A stretch of DNA of 64,000 bases from Streptomyces sp. SolWspMP-5a-2 (lineage in GTDB: Bacteria; Actinomycetota; Actinomycetes; Streptomycetales; Streptomycetaceae), in the NCBI RefSeq assembly GCF_900091845.1, contig NZ_FMCI01000044.1:87633-151632 (forward strand). Reading direction: 5' to 3'. This document shows positions 39,550-49,037 of the stretch, piece by piece (the first letter of the stretch is position 1; the number at the start of each line of letters is the position of its first letter). The notes beneath the pieces were generated by a model. It made no database searches, was not told the DNA's origin, and worked only from the letters and a program-made list of their open reading frames with translations. The position numbers and the translations under genes were made by a program.

Positions 39550-41037
39550 ATGACGCGATCCTTGCAGGCCGTGGCCTACCGCCGACCCTCCGTGCTCGAA
39601 ACCGCCGCGGGCGGACAGCGGCTGGGCCTTGAGACCTCACGGGGTGCGACACCCTCGGGCGTCGCGGACCATCCCCGGTTCTTCAGCGGCTTCCTGACGT
39701 CTCCTCAGGTGGCGGCGGCCGGTCTGCTGGCCGTCGCCGACGTGGCCGCGGCCCGGTACTACCAGCCGCAGCTGCGCGCCTCGCTCGACCCGGTGGTGAC
39801 GGGCAACGGCGACCGGCTGCGGTTCGAGTCCTTCTCCGGCTGCGGCGGGGTGTACGCCCGTCTCGACGTGCTGGCGGGCGGCCTCGACGGCGACGAGGTG
39901 GGACGCGGCACGACGAACGTCGACGTCAACAACCCGCTGCGGGAGGCGCTGTCCCGGATCGGCTCGGACGACCCGCTGCACCTGCGGGTGGGGCCCGAGG
40001 AGATGGCGGTGACGACGCTGGACGGACCGGTGGTGGAGAAGAAGGTGCCCCTGCCGGACCGCTGGCTGCGCGGATTCGCGGAGGCCCAGGTGGTCGCCGC
40101 CGGGTTCGACCTGCGGGCGGAGCTGCCCGCGGCCGAGGCCGTACGGTTCCTGCGCTCGCTGCCGCGCTCCGGCGGCCGGGGCGCGGCGGCACCCCGCTGG
40201 GTGGTTCCGGCGGGCCGGGTGCTGCGCCCGACGACCCGGCCGGTGCCGGGCGCGGTCTGCCTGCCGGGCCCCGAGCGGCTGATCGCTCTCCAGCGGGTGC
40301 TGCGGCACGCGACGGCGCTGCGGGTCTACGGTCCCTCGGTCGGCGCCGACGGCGCCGCCGCGGCCGGCGCGTGGGAGGCGGTGCTGCCCGGCATGCGGCT
40401 CACCCTCACCCTGTCGCCCGACGCCTCGCGCGGCTTCTCCGGCGAGGGCGGAGTCCTGGAGGCGCTGGCCACCGGTGGACACGGCGCGGGCGAGGAGGAG
40501 TCCGCGGACGACGGGAGCACGGCGCCCGCCGACGACACCGAGCTGGTCTCGATGCTGCTCGCCTGGGAGCCCCGGATCGACGTCGCCGACCTCGCGCTGT
40601 CCTCGGGGCTGCCGCCCGAGCGGGTCCGGGCCGCCCTGGTGCGCCTCGGCACCTCGGGGCGGGTCGGGTACGACACCGCGGAGGCCGCCTACTTCCACCG
40701 CGAACTCCCCTACGACGCCGAGCGCGTGGAGCGCCACAACCCCCGGCTGCGGTCGGCGCGGGCGCTGGTGGCGGCGGGCGCGGTCCGGCTCGACGGCGCT
40801 CTCGGGACGGTCACCGCGGAGGACGGCCACGTGCACCGCGTGCGGGACGACGCCGGGGTGCTCAGTTGCAGCTGCCTGTGGTGGGCGAGGTACCGGGGCG
40901 GCCGGGGGCCCTGCAAGCACGCGCTGGCGGTGCGGATGGTGCGCCGGGGGGCGGCGCCGCAGGCGGGCCGGGCGGAGCACGGCGCTCCGGTCGGCGGGGC
41001 GGACCTGAACACGGCACGGATCGACGGGGACCTGTGA
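39550..41037 (+). CDS. SWIM zinc-finger protein
   Basis: 495 residues from ATG 39550; no strong ribosome site. The SWIM motif CSCLWWARYRGGRGPCKHAL is near the C-terminus (about 440-460), and a winged-helix-like stretch (VADLALSSGLPPERVRAALV) precedes it. It overlaps the DUF6493 gene by TGATG, so the two are made together. In Streptomyces SWIM proteins often sit beside MoxR/VWA genes, which are absent here. Nucleic-acid or protein binding is inferred. Confidence 0.85.
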   Translation: MTRSLQAVAYRRPSVLETAAGGQRLGLETSRGATPSGVADHPRFFSGFLTSPQVAAAGLLAVADVAAARYYQPQLRASLDPVVTGNGDRLRFESFSGCGGVYARLDVLAGGLDGDEVGRGTTNVDVNNPLREALSRIGSDDPLHLRVGPEEMAVTTLDGPVVEKKVPLPDRWLRGFAEAQVVAAGFDLRAELPAAEAVRFLRSLPRSGGRGAAAPRWVVPAGRVLRPTTRPVPGAVCLPGPERLIALQRVLRHATALRVYGPSVGADGAAAAGAWEAVLPGMRLTLTLSPDASRGFSGEGGVLEALATGGHGAGEEESADDGSTAPADDTELVSMLLAWEPRIDVADLALSSGLPPERVRAALVRLGTSGRVGYDTAEAAYFHRELPYDAERVERHNPRLRSARALVAAGAVRLDGALGTVTAEDGHVHRVRDDAGVLSCSCLWWARYRGGRGPCKHALAVRMVRRGAAPQAGRAEHGAPVGGADLNTARIDGDL

Positions 41038-43694
41038 TGAGCGAACTGATGGACACGGTACGGGCGGGGCACAAGGGGCAGACGGTCAGGCTCCTCGACA
41101 CCATGACGGACGCCGAACGGCGCGCCCACATGCCCGAGTTGAAGGCGCTGCGCAAGGAGCTGCGGGCGACCCGCTGGGACGCGCCGGGCCGCAGGGCGTA
41201 CCCCTCGCTCTACGTGGCCGGGATCGTCTGCCAGACGGGCGCGTCGGCGGTCGCCGCGTGGATCGCCGCGAGCGACATGCGGTGGCCCTCCACCTCACCG
41301 GCGCTGCTGCTGCGGCTGCTGGGCGACCGCCCCGCCGAGTGGCTGGGCGACCTCGCGCAGCGGCTCGCCCAGCGTCCGGTCTCCAGCGGCGTCTCCTACC
41401 CGCTGATGTCCGGGCTGGTGCGGCTCGCGGGCTGCCCGGTGCCGACGACCGAGGCGTACGTGCGGGGGTGGGTGGACGACCTGGAGGTCAACCGGGAGCG
41501 CGGCGGCACGCTGCTCGACCGGCTGCGCTCCGATCCCCATCTGGAGCCGATGGTGGGGGCGCTGTTCGAGACGAACGACATCGGCGGTCGGCTGATCTGG
41601 AGCGCCGACAAGGGGCCCGACGGCTGGATCGGCGCGCTGGCCCTGGTCTGCGCCGAGGGGCGGCTCGACCGCAAGGTGGTCGTCGACGCGTGTGTGGCAC
41701 GGCTGCTGCGGGGCGGCACCACGGCCGACAGCCGGGCCTTCCTGAGCCTGCTCACCGCCCTCGACCTCACGCGGGAGGAACGGCGCGAGCGGGTCGGGGA
41801 CTGGCAGGGGCTCGCCTCGGACGCGCCGTCGACGGTGGCCGCTCACGCCCAGTCCGTCCTCGGTGAACTGGCCCTGGCGGGCGAGCTGCCGCCGCGGCAG
41901 CTCGCGGAGATGTCGGAGGCGGTGCTGTTCAGGGCCGAGAAGAAGCTGGTCCGGGCCCAGTTGGTGCTGCTCGGCAAGGCGCTCGCACGGGACGGCTCGG
42001 CGGCGGACACGCTGCTCCCGGCCGTCGCCCACGGCTTCGGCCACCAGGACCCGGACGTCCAGGAGCGGTCCCTGAAGCTCGCCGAACGCCATCTGCGCAA
42101 GGTGACGGACCCCGGGGTGCGGGCCGACCTGGTCCTCGCGTCCGAGCAGTTGCACACCGGTCTGCGCTCCCGCGCGGCCGACCTCCTGGGCAGCGCACCG
42201 GCCGCACCGGAACCCGAGGCCCACGAGGAGATCCTCCCGCCGTTCCCCGAGCCGACGCGCCTGGCTCCCCCGCCCGCCACGGCGGCGGAGGCCGCCGAGG
42301 AGATCGGCGCGGCCCTGGCCGCCCAGCCGTCCGTCGCGGAGTTCGAGCGGGCCCTCGACGGCCTGGTGCGGCTCGCGCACCAGGACAGGGAAGGCTTGTC
42401 GCAGGCGCTGGAACCGGTCTTCGCGCGCTGCTGGTGGGACGGAGCCGGGCAGGGGGACGCCCGTTCGGCGGAGAGCCGGTTCCTGCGCAGCGGCGGCGGG
42501 GTGTACCGGGCGTCGGACGGGCTGGAGATCCCGCTCGCCGCGCTGCGCGGCAGCATCCGCACCGGGCACCTGCTGAAGGCGGTCCGCGAGAGCGGCACGC
42601 ACCGCGGCTGCCAGCACCGCCCTCTGGCCGAGGTGTTCGAGGCCCGGCTCTGGGAGGTGGCGTACCGGATACGGACCGAGCCGCTGCCGTTCCTGCTCTC
42701 CACGCCGAGCTGGAGCACGGGGCTGCTGGAGCCGGACGAGCTGGTGGACCGGCTGGACGCCTACCGGAGGCTGGGCGCGCGGGTCGCGGAGACCGACTTC
42801 GCGCAGGCGCTGCTGCGGGTGCGGCGCGCCGACCCGGTGCGCGCGGCGGCCGCCGCCGAGCGTGCCGCAGCGCTGGGAACCGCCGAGGGGGCCCGCCTCG
42901 CGGCGTGGCTCACCGCGGAGACACCGTGGCCGACGTCGAAGCGGCGGACCCACGCCACGCGGCTGCTCATCGACCACGGCGAGGTCGCGGACCTCCGGGA
43001 CGACTCCTTCCCGGCGGCCTTCCGGCTGCTCGGCGAGCCCATGGACGCCGGGCGGGACTGGTACTGCTACCACGACACGGGGCTCCTGCGGCAGTGGCCC
43101 GCGCTGATGCCCGAGCGGCGCGAGCTGACGGCGGCCCGGATGGTGCGGGACATGGCCGCCCTCGCCCTGCACGACGTCCGGGGCACCGGCGCCGTCCTGC
43201 CGCAGCTCGCCGAGTGCGGGGGCGAGGCCGGTGAGGCGACGCACCTGTGCCTGGCCTACGGGCTCGGCGCCCGGCACCCGGAGGACCGGCTCGCGGCGGT
43301 GGACGCGCTGCTGACGCTCGCGGCCGACGACCGGCTGTCCGCCGAGCGGCTCGGCACGGAGATACGGCTGCTGACCAGGACCGGAGCGCTGAAGCCCGCA
43401 CGGCTGGCGGAGTCGCTGCGCACGGCGGCGGCCACGGGCGCGTACCGCACCGTCTGGGAGGTGCTCGGGCACGCCCTGCCGCCGCTGCTGGCGGGCCTGG
43501 CCTTCGCCGGGACGCCGATGCGCGGGCTCGGGGATCTGGTGGGGGTGGCGGCCGAGTGCGCGGAGCGGTGCGGCGCGCGGGGCGAACTGCCCCATCTGGA
43601 CCAGGCGGCGGACCGGCGCGGTTCCTCGCTGCTGGTCACCCAGGCGCGTCGGCTGCGGGACACCCTCGCGCTGCCCGGGACACCGTCACAGTGA
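41037..43694 (+). CDS. DUF6493-family protein
   Basis: 885 residues, ATG overlapping the SWIM gene stop. It has the repeat-rich helical build of the DUF6493 family (start DTVRAGHKGQTVRLLDTMTD; middle LLPAVAHGFGHQDPDVQERS, a HEAT-like segment; later LEPVFARCWW). No catalytic motif is seen. Coupling to the SWIM protein suggests a two-protein complex; the role is unknown. Confidence 0.8.
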   Translation: MSELMDTVRAGHKGQTVRLLDTMTDAERRAHMPELKALRKELRATRWDAPGRRAYPSLYVAGIVCQTGASAVAAWIAASDMRWPSTSPALLLRLLGDRPAEWLGDLAQRLAQRPVSSGVSYPLMSGLVRLAGCPVPTTEAYVRGWVDDLEVNRERGGTLLDRLRSDPHLEPMVGALFETNDIGGRLIWSADKGPDGWIGALALVCAEGRLDRKVVVDACVARLLRGGTTADSRAFLSLLTALDLTREERRERVGDWQGLASDAPSTVAAHAQSVLGELALAGELPPRQLAEMSEAVLFRAEKKLVRAQLVLLGKALARDGSAADTLLPAVAHGFGHQDPDVQERSLKLAERHLRKVTDPGVRADLVLASEQLHTGLRSRAADLLGSAPAAPEPEAHEEILPPFPEPTRLAPPPATAAEAAEEIGAALAAQPSVAEFERALDGLVRLAHQDREGLSQALEPVFARCWWDGAGQGDARSAESRFLRSGGGVYRASDGLEIPLAALRGSIRTGHLLKAVRESGTHRGCQHRPLAEVFEARLWEVAYRIRTEPLPFLLSTPSWSTGLLEPDELVDRLDAYRRLGARVAETDFAQALLRVRRADPVRAAAAAERAAALGTAEGARLAAWLTAETPWPTSKRRTHATRLLIDHGEVADLRDDSFPAAFRLLGEPMDAGRDWYCYHDTGLLRQWPALMPERRELTAARMVRDMAALALHDVRGTGAVLPQLAECGGEAGEATHLCLAYGLGARHPEDRLAAVDALLTLAADDRLSAERLGTEIRLLTRTGALKPARLAESLRTAAATGAYRTVWEVLGHALPPLLAGLAFAGTPMRGLGDLVGVAAECAERCGARGELPHLDQAADRRGSSLLVTQARRLRDTLALPGTPSQ

Positions 43695-43787
43695 AAAGTG
43701 AAAACGACAAAGGGGGCATAGACCCGCTTTACCCATCGGTCACAGATCGTTCGTGATCACGCAACACCGTTCCTTCACAGTGGGTCC

Positions 43788-45209
43788 ATGACGAGAAACC
43801 TGTCCGACGTGACACGAACGAGGAACGGCCGCCCCGTGCACCACTGGCGGCGGGACGTGGTCGAGCTGGCCGCGCTGTTCACGGCGGTCGCCGCGGCCGA
43901 CGGCGTCGCCAACCTGATCGGGCACGGACCCGGGGGCACCACGCTGCTGCTGGTCTCGGCGGTCGTGCTGGCCGCGACGGCGGGGTTCCACATCTGGTGG
44001 TCACGCCGCCACGGTCACGCGCCGCCGGTGACCGATACCGGTGCCCGGCCGCCGTCCGAGGGACAGCAGGCCGGGCCGGGCGCGGCGGGCACGGGGTCCG
44101 GGGCGAGCACCCTGTGGCGGATGCGGACCACCGTGAAGGACGAACCCGGTTCGCTGGCCGAGCTGTGCACCGCGCTCGCCGGGTGCCGGGTCGACATCCT
44201 GAGCCTCCAGACGCACCCGCTGGCGGACGGCACGGTGGACGAGTTCCTGCTGCGGACCCCCGCCGGGCTCGCGGCCTCGGAGCTGTCCCGGGCGGTGGCG
44301 GCCGCGGGCGGCGGCGACACCTGGATCGAGCGGGCCGACGCCCACGACCTGGTGGACGCGCCGACCCGGATCCTCGGTCTGGCCACGAGGACCGCGCTGG
44401 ACGCGGCCGAACTCCCGCTGGCGCTGCGCCAGTTGCTGGGCCGCTGCACCATCCGCCAGTCGCCCGCCGGGGCGTCGGGCGCCGGGGGCCCGGAGGGGGC
44501 ACCGGTCGAGGGGGCGCTGGAGGACACCGTGCTGCGGCTGCGGGCGCCGGAGGGCGGAGTGATCACCGTCGAGCGGCCGTATCTGCCGTTCACGCCGACC
44601 GAGTTCGCGCGGGCACGGGCCCTCGTCGACCTCGACGCCCAGCTCGGCCCCCGGCTGCCGCACGGTGAGGACGTGCTGACCCTGCCCGAGGGCAACGAGA
44701 TCACCGTCCGGCGGGCGGACGCGCGGGACCTGGAGGCCGCCCGGGAGATGCACGAGCGCTGCTCGGCACGGTCGCTGTCCCTGCGCTACCACGGGCCGGT
44801 CGGGGACGCGGACCGCTATCTGAACCACCTGCTCAGCCCGCGCTACGGCCGCACGCTCGCGGTCCAGACCGCCTCCGGGCGGATCGTCGGCCTGGGGCAC
44901 CTGCTCTGGGACGGCGACGAGACGGAGGTGGCGCTGCTCGTCGAGGACGCCTGGCAGCGGCGCGGTGTCGGCGGCGAACTGCTGAACCGACTGGTGGCGA
45001 TGGCCGCCGAGGCGGGCTGCGAGAGCGTGTACGCGGTGACACAGGCGGCCAACACCGGCATGGTCGCCGCGATGCGCGGCCTCGACCTGCCCCTCGACTA
45101 CCAGATCGAGGAGGGAACCCTGGTGGTCACGGCCCGCCTGGAGTCCGCACGGGCAGCGGCGTCGACGACGACGGAGGAGCAGCACGGGGACCGGCTCCCG
45201 AAGGACTGA
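43788..45209 (+). CDS. ACT-GNAT protein acetyltransferase with membrane anchor
   Basis: 473 residues. Two hydrophobic helices near residues 25-68 precede an ACT domain (RMRTTVKDEPGSLAELCTAL at about 110-180) and a C-terminal GNAT domain with the acetyl-CoA loop LLVEDAWQRRGVGGELLNRL. ACT-GNAT enzymes in actinobacteria acetylate lysines and are regulated by amino acids bound to ACT. The membrane anchor is an extra feature here. Target proteins are not evident. Confidence 0.85.
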   Translation: MTRNLSDVTRTRNGRPVHHWRRDVVELAALFTAVAAADGVANLIGHGPGGTTLLLVSAVVLAATAGFHIWWSRRHGHAPPVTDTGARPPSEGQQAGPGAAGTGSGASTLWRMRTTVKDEPGSLAELCTALAGCRVDILSLQTHPLADGTVDEFLLRTPAGLAASELSRAVAAAGGGDTWIERADAHDLVDAPTRILGLATRTALDAAELPLALRQLLGRCTIRQSPAGASGAGGPEGAPVEGALEDTVLRLRAPEGGVITVERPYLPFTPTEFARARALVDLDAQLGPRLPHGEDVLTLPEGNEITVRRADARDLEAAREMHERCSARSLSLRYHGPVGDADRYLNHLLSPRYGRTLAVQTASGRIVGLGHLLWDGDETEVALLVEDAWQRRGVGGELLNRLVAMAAEAGCESVYAVTQAANTGMVAAMRGLDLPLDYQIEEGTLVVTARLESARAAASTTTEEQHGDRLPKD

Positions 45210-45290
45210 CGACGCGGCAAGGCCCGGCGGGGAGGATGGAACCGCGGGGGGCGAAAGCCACAAGGCTCCAAGCCCCCGATGCTCCAAGGC

Positions 45291-45330
45291 CGCAAGGCCG
45301 CAAGGCCGCAAGGCCGCAAGGCCGCAAGGC
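45291..45330. repeat. five tandem CGCAAGGC units
   Basis: Five perfect copies of the 8-mer run head to tail, preceded by a partial CCAAGGC. This is slippage-prone DNA after the acetyltransferase gene. Confidence 0.85.
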
Positions 45331-45341
45331 GATGGTGAGGT

Positions 45342-45376
45342 GGCAGGGCCCGGCGTGCTCCACGCCGGGCCCTGCC
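45342..45376. terminator. 16-bp perfect-stem terminator
   Basis: GGCAGGGCCCGGCGTG (45342-45357) pairs with CACGCCGGGCCCTGCC (45361-45376) over a 3-base loop and is followed by TTCT. It separates convergent units. Confidence 0.8.
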
Positions 45377-45385
45377 TTCTGAACA

Positions 45386-45453
45386 GCCCCCGTCCCAGCT
45401 CCCCTCCAGCCCCCGTCCCAGCTCCCCTCCAGCCCCCGTCCCAGCTCCCTCCA
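45386..45453. repeat. three tandem copies of a 23-bp pyrimidine-rich unit
   Basis: GCCCCCGTCCCAGCTCCCCT plus CCA occurs at 45386-45408 and 45409-45431, then once more with one C missing. Confidence 0.75.
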
Positions 45454-45524
45454 GTCGCCTCCCAGCCCCGTCCCGGCGCCCGCCCCGCGACCCCGTCAGC
45501 GCCGGACAGACCTCGACACCCCCC

Positions 45525-46715
45525 TCAAGACAGCCGTACCGCGCCCTGCAACGCCGTGGTGTCCGTCGTCGGCCGGGAGGGGACGCCGAGGGCCTGGTCC
45601 AGGTCGGCCCAGAGGTTGTCGACGTCCTCCAGGCCCACCGAGAGGCGCAGCAGGCGGTCGCTGACGCCCGCGCCGCGGCGGTCGGCCGCGTCGACCACCC
45701 GGTGGCTGATGGACGCGGGGTGCTGGATGAGGGTGTCGACGCTGCCGAGGCTCACCGCGGGCGTGATCAGCCGGACGCCCGCGATGACGTCGTGCGGGTC
45801 GCCCGCGGTCTCGAAGGCGATCATCGCGCCGCCGACGCGCGGGTAGTGGACGCGGGTGACCCGCGGGTCGGCCCCCAGCCGCCGGACCAGTTCGGCGGCG
45901 TTGGCGGAGGCGGCGCGGACCCGGACCGGCAGCGTGGACAGGCCGCGCAGCAGCAGGTACCCGGCCAGCGGATGCAGCACCCCGCCGGTGGCGAACCGTA
46001 TCTGCCGGAGCTGTCCCGCGAGTTCCTCGTCGCAGGCCACCACGCCCGCGAGGACGTCCCCGTGGCCGCCGAGGTACTTGGTGGCGCTGTGCAGCACCAG
46101 CCGCGCCCCCTGTTCCGCGGGCCGTTGCAGGACGGGCGTCGCGAAGGTGTTGTCGACGAGCAGCGGCACCGAGCCGCAGGAGTGCGCGACGGCCCGCAGG
46201 TCGATCTCCGCGAGGGTCGGGTTGGCCGGGGACTCGACCAGCACCAGGCCGGTCTCCGGGCGCAGCGCGTCGGCGATGCCGGCCGGGTCGGTCCAGGTCA
46301 CCTCGGTGCCGAGCAGCCCGGCGGTCAGCAGGTGGTCGCTGCACCCGTACAGCGGGCGGACGGCCACCACGTGCCGCAGCCCGGCCGCGGCCCTGACCAG
46401 CAGGACGGCGGTGAGCGCGGCCATGCCGCTGGCGAAGGCGACCGCGGCGGGGGTGCCTTCGAGGCGGGCGAGGGCGGTCTCGAAGCGGGCGACGGTCGGA
46501 TTGCCGAGGCGTCCGTAGACGGGCGGGCCGTCGGGTTCGGCGCCGGTGGCGGCGAAGGCGTCGATGCGGGCGGCCTCGCCCCTGCTGTCGTGCGAGGGGT
46601 AGGTGGTCGACAGGTCGATGGGCGGGGCGTGCAGTCCCTGCCGGGCGAGGTCGTCGCGGCCGGCGTGCACGGCCTCGGTCGCCAGAGCCCTCGGTGCGGT
46701 ACGCGGGGAGTCCAT
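45525..46715 (-). CDS. PLP-dependent cystathionine gamma-synthase/lyase family enzyme
   Basis: 396 residues from ATG 46715. Cys/Met-metabolism PLP fold: PPVYGRLGNPTVARFE, AFASGMAALTA, VESPANPTLAEIDL, LLVDNTFATPVLQRP and the PLP Lys near 211 in HSATKYLGGHGDVLAG. Gamma-synthase, gamma-lyase and methionine lyase cannot be told apart by eye. It is divergent from an Lrp-type regulator 60 bp away that probably controls it. No ribosome site is seen at the chosen start. Confidence 0.88.
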   Translation of the reverse strand: MDSPRTAPRALATEAVHAGRDDLARQGLHAPPIDLSTTYPSHDSRGEAARIDAFAATGAEPDGPPVYGRLGNPTVARFETALARLEGTPAAVAFASGMAALTAVLLVRAAAGLRHVVAVRPLYGCSDHLLTAGLLGTEVTWTDPAGIADALRPETGLVLVESPANPTLAEIDLRAVAHSCGSVPLLVDNTFATPVLQRPAEQGARLVLHSATKYLGGHGDVLAGVVACDEELAGQLRQIRFATGGVLHPLAGYLLLRGLSTLPVRVRAASANAAELVRRLGADPRVTRVHYPRVGGAMIAFETAGDPHDVIAGVRLITPAVSLGSVDTLIQHPASISHRVVDAADRRGAGVSDRLLRLSVGLEDVDNLWADLDQALGVPSRPTTDTTALQGAVRLS

Positions 46716-46775
46716 GGGCAGCAGGGTGAACACCGGCCGGTCCCGGTGGGGGAACGCCCGTGCTACGTTCGGCCG
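46716..46775. promoter_or_regulatory. divergent promoter, leaderless start for lrp-type gene
   Basis: TACGTT at 46764-46769 fits a -10 element. Transcription 7 bases later would begin exactly at the ATG 46776, giving a leaderless mRNA. This fits the lack of a ribosome site. Confidence 0.5.
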
Positions 46776-47267
46776 ATGACCGAGTCCGTCGTACTGGATC
46801 CGGTGGATCTGCGTCTGCTGGTGCTGCTTCAGAACGACGCCCGGACCACCTATCGGGACCTCGCCGCGCAGGTCGGGGTCGCGCCGTCGACCTGTCTCGA
46901 CCGGGTGACCCGGCTGCGGCGCTCGGGGGTGATCCTCGGGCATCAGCTGCGGCTCGATCCGGCCAGGCTCGGCCGGGGTCTGGAGGCGCTGCTGTCCGTG
47001 CAGGTCAGGCCGCACCGGCGGGAGCTGGTGGGGCCGTTCGTGGACCGGATCAGGGCGCTGCCCGAGTCGCGGACGGTCTTCCATCTGACCGGTCCCGACG
47101 ACTATCTGGTCCATGTGGCGGTCGCCGACATGGCCGACCTCCAGCGGCTGGTCCTCGACGGGTTCACGGCCCATCGCGAGGTGGCCCGGGTGGAGACCCG
47201 GTTGATCTTCCAGCAGTGGGAGTGCGGGCCGCTGCTGCCGCCTACGCCCTCGGCGCAATCCGGGTGA
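46776..47267 (+). CDS. Lrp/AsnC-family regulator
   Basis: 163 residues. An N-terminal HTH (LLQNDARTTYRDLAAQVGVA, PSTCLDRVTRLRRSGVILGH) and a C-terminal RAM ligand domain (SVQVRPHRRELVGPFV; TGPDDYLVHVAVADMADLQR). It is expected to bind the divergent promoter and respond to an amino acid, probably linked to the sulfur amino acid enzyme opposite. Confidence 0.92.
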   Translation: MTESVVLDPVDLRLLVLLQNDARTTYRDLAAQVGVAPSTCLDRVTRLRRSGVILGHQLRLDPARLGRGLEALLSVQVRPHRRELVGPFVDRIRALPESRTVFHLTGPDDYLVHVAVADMADLQRLVLDGFTAHREVARVETRLIFQQWECGPLLPPTPSAQSG

Positions 47268-47299
47268 CGCGCGGCGCGGGTCCGTACGAGGATGGCGGT

Positions 47300-48991
47300 A
47301 TGTCTGACACCAACAGCCCGCTGCCCCGTGAGGTCGCCGACGCGTACGTCGACGACCTCGTCGCCCTCGACCCGATCACCGGCACCTACCTGGGTGTGAA
47401 GGAGAGTTCGAGCCGTCTGCCGGACACCTCCCCGGCGGGCCAGGAGGCGCTGGCCGCGCTCCAGCGGGCGACGCTCGCCCGGCTGGACGAGGCGGAGCGG
47501 CGGCCGGGCGCGGAGAACGACATCGAGCGCCGGTGCGGACGGCTGCTGCGCGAGCGGCTCACCGCGGAGATCGCGGTGCACGAGGCGGACGAGGGGCTGC
47601 GTTCGGTCGGCAACATGGGGACGGCCGCGCACGCGGTCCGCGAGGTCTTCACGGTCACGCCCAGCCAGACCGTGGAGGACTGGACGGCGATCGTCGAGCG
47701 GCTGCGGGCGGTCCCGAAGGCGTTCGCGGGGTTCCGGGAGTCGCTGGCGCTGGGCCTCGAACGGAAGCTGTACGCGTCGCCGCGTCCCACGGCCACCTTC
47801 GTGACCCAGCTCGGCGAGTGGGCGGACACCGACGGCTCGGGCCGCGGCTGGTTCGAGGACTTCGCGGCGGCGGGCCCCGAGGAGCTGCGGGGCGCGCTGG
47901 ACGAGGCGGCGGGCGCGGCGACGGCTGCGGTGGCCGAGCTGCGGGACTGGATGCGGGACGTGTACGCGCCCGCGATCGAGGGCGCGCCGGACACGGTGGG
48001 CCGTGAGCGGTACGCGCGCTGGTCGCGCTACTTCAACGGCACGGACCTGGATCTGGACGAGGCGTACGCGTACGGCTGGTCGGAGTACCACCGGCTGCTC
48101 GCCGAGATGGAGCGCGAGGCGGAGAAGATCCTGCCCGGCGCGGCGACCCCGTGGACGGCGCTCGCCCACCTGGACGAGCACGGCCGTCACATCGAGGGCG
48201 TCGACGAGGTCAGGGACTGGCTCCAGGGCCTGATGGACGAGGCGATCGAGAAGCTGGACGGCACCCACTTCGAACTCGCCGGGCGGGTGCGGGAGGTGGA
48301 GTCGCGGATCGCGCCGCCGGGCAGCGCGGCCGCTCCGTACTACACGCCGCCGTCGGAGGACTTCTCGCGTCCCGGCCGCACCTGGCTGCCGACGATGGGG
48401 CAGACCAGGTTCCCGGTCTACGACCTGGTGTCGACGTGGTACCACGAGGGGGTGCCCGGCCATCACCTCCAGCTCGCGCAGTGGGTGCACGTCGCCGGGA
48501 ACCTCTCCCGCTACCAGGCGGCCGTCGGCATGGTCAGCGCCAACGCCGAGGGCTGGGCGCTGTACGCGGAGCGGCTGATGGACGAGCTGGGCTTCCTCAC
48601 CGACGCCGAGCAGCGGCTCGGGTACCTGGACGCGCAGATGATGCGGGCCGCGCGGGTCATCGTCGACATCGGCATGCACCTGGAGCTGGAGATCCCGGCG
48701 GAGTCGCCGTTTCACCCGGGTGAGCGCTGGACGCCCCGACTGGCGCAGGAGTTCTTCGGCGCGCACAGCAGCCGTCCGGCGGACTTCGTGGAGAGCGAGC
48801 TGACCCGCTATCTGACGATCCCGGGGCAGGCGATCGGCTACAAGCTGGGCGAGCGGGCGTGGCTGCTGGGCCGGGAGAAGGCGCGTGAGCGGCACGGCGA
48901 CGCGTTCGACCTGAAGGCGTGGCACATGGCGGCCCTCTCCCAGGGTTCGCTGGGTCTCGACGACCTGGTGGACGAGCTGTCCCAGCTCTGA
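47300..48991 (+). CDS. DUF885-family metallopeptidase-like protein
   Basis: 563 residues from ATG 47300, GAGGA upstream. The zinc motif HEGVPGHHLQ is near residues 390-399, followed by GWALYAERLMDELGF with the third ligand Glu. These are hallmarks of the DUF885 peptidases related to M2/M3-type enzymes. The protein lacks a signal peptide and is cytosolic. Peptide substrates are unknown. Confidence 0.88.
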   Translation: MSDTNSPLPREVADAYVDDLVALDPITGTYLGVKESSSRLPDTSPAGQEALAALQRATLARLDEAERRPGAENDIERRCGRLLRERLTAEIAVHEADEGLRSVGNMGTAAHAVREVFTVTPSQTVEDWTAIVERLRAVPKAFAGFRESLALGLERKLYASPRPTATFVTQLGEWADTDGSGRGWFEDFAAAGPEELRGALDEAAGAATAAVAELRDWMRDVYAPAIEGAPDTVGRERYARWSRYFNGTDLDLDEAYAYGWSEYHRLLAEMEREAEKILPGAATPWTALAHLDEHGRHIEGVDEVRDWLQGLMDEAIEKLDGTHFELAGRVREVESRIAPPGSAAAPYYTPPSEDFSRPGRTWLPTMGQTRFPVYDLVSTWYHEGVPGHHLQLAQWVHVAGNLSRYQAAVGMVSANAEGWALYAERLMDELGFLTDAEQRLGYLDAQMMRAARVIVDIGMHLELEIPAESPFHPGERWTPRLAQEFFGAHSSRPADFVESELTRYLTIPGQAIGYKLGERAWLLGREKARERHGDAFDLKAWHMAALSQGSLGLDDLVDELSQL

Positions 48992-49037
48992 CCGGCCCCG
49001 GGGGGCGTGGCACGGCGTCGGCCGGTCGCGTCCCCCG

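Larger units (their letters stand above)
45210..45524. other. 315-bp intergenic region with repeats and terminator
   Basis: It contains a tandem array of CGCAAGGC, a very strong terminator, and a separate 23-bp pyrimidine-rich repeat. No gene is seen on either strand. Confidence 0.7.
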
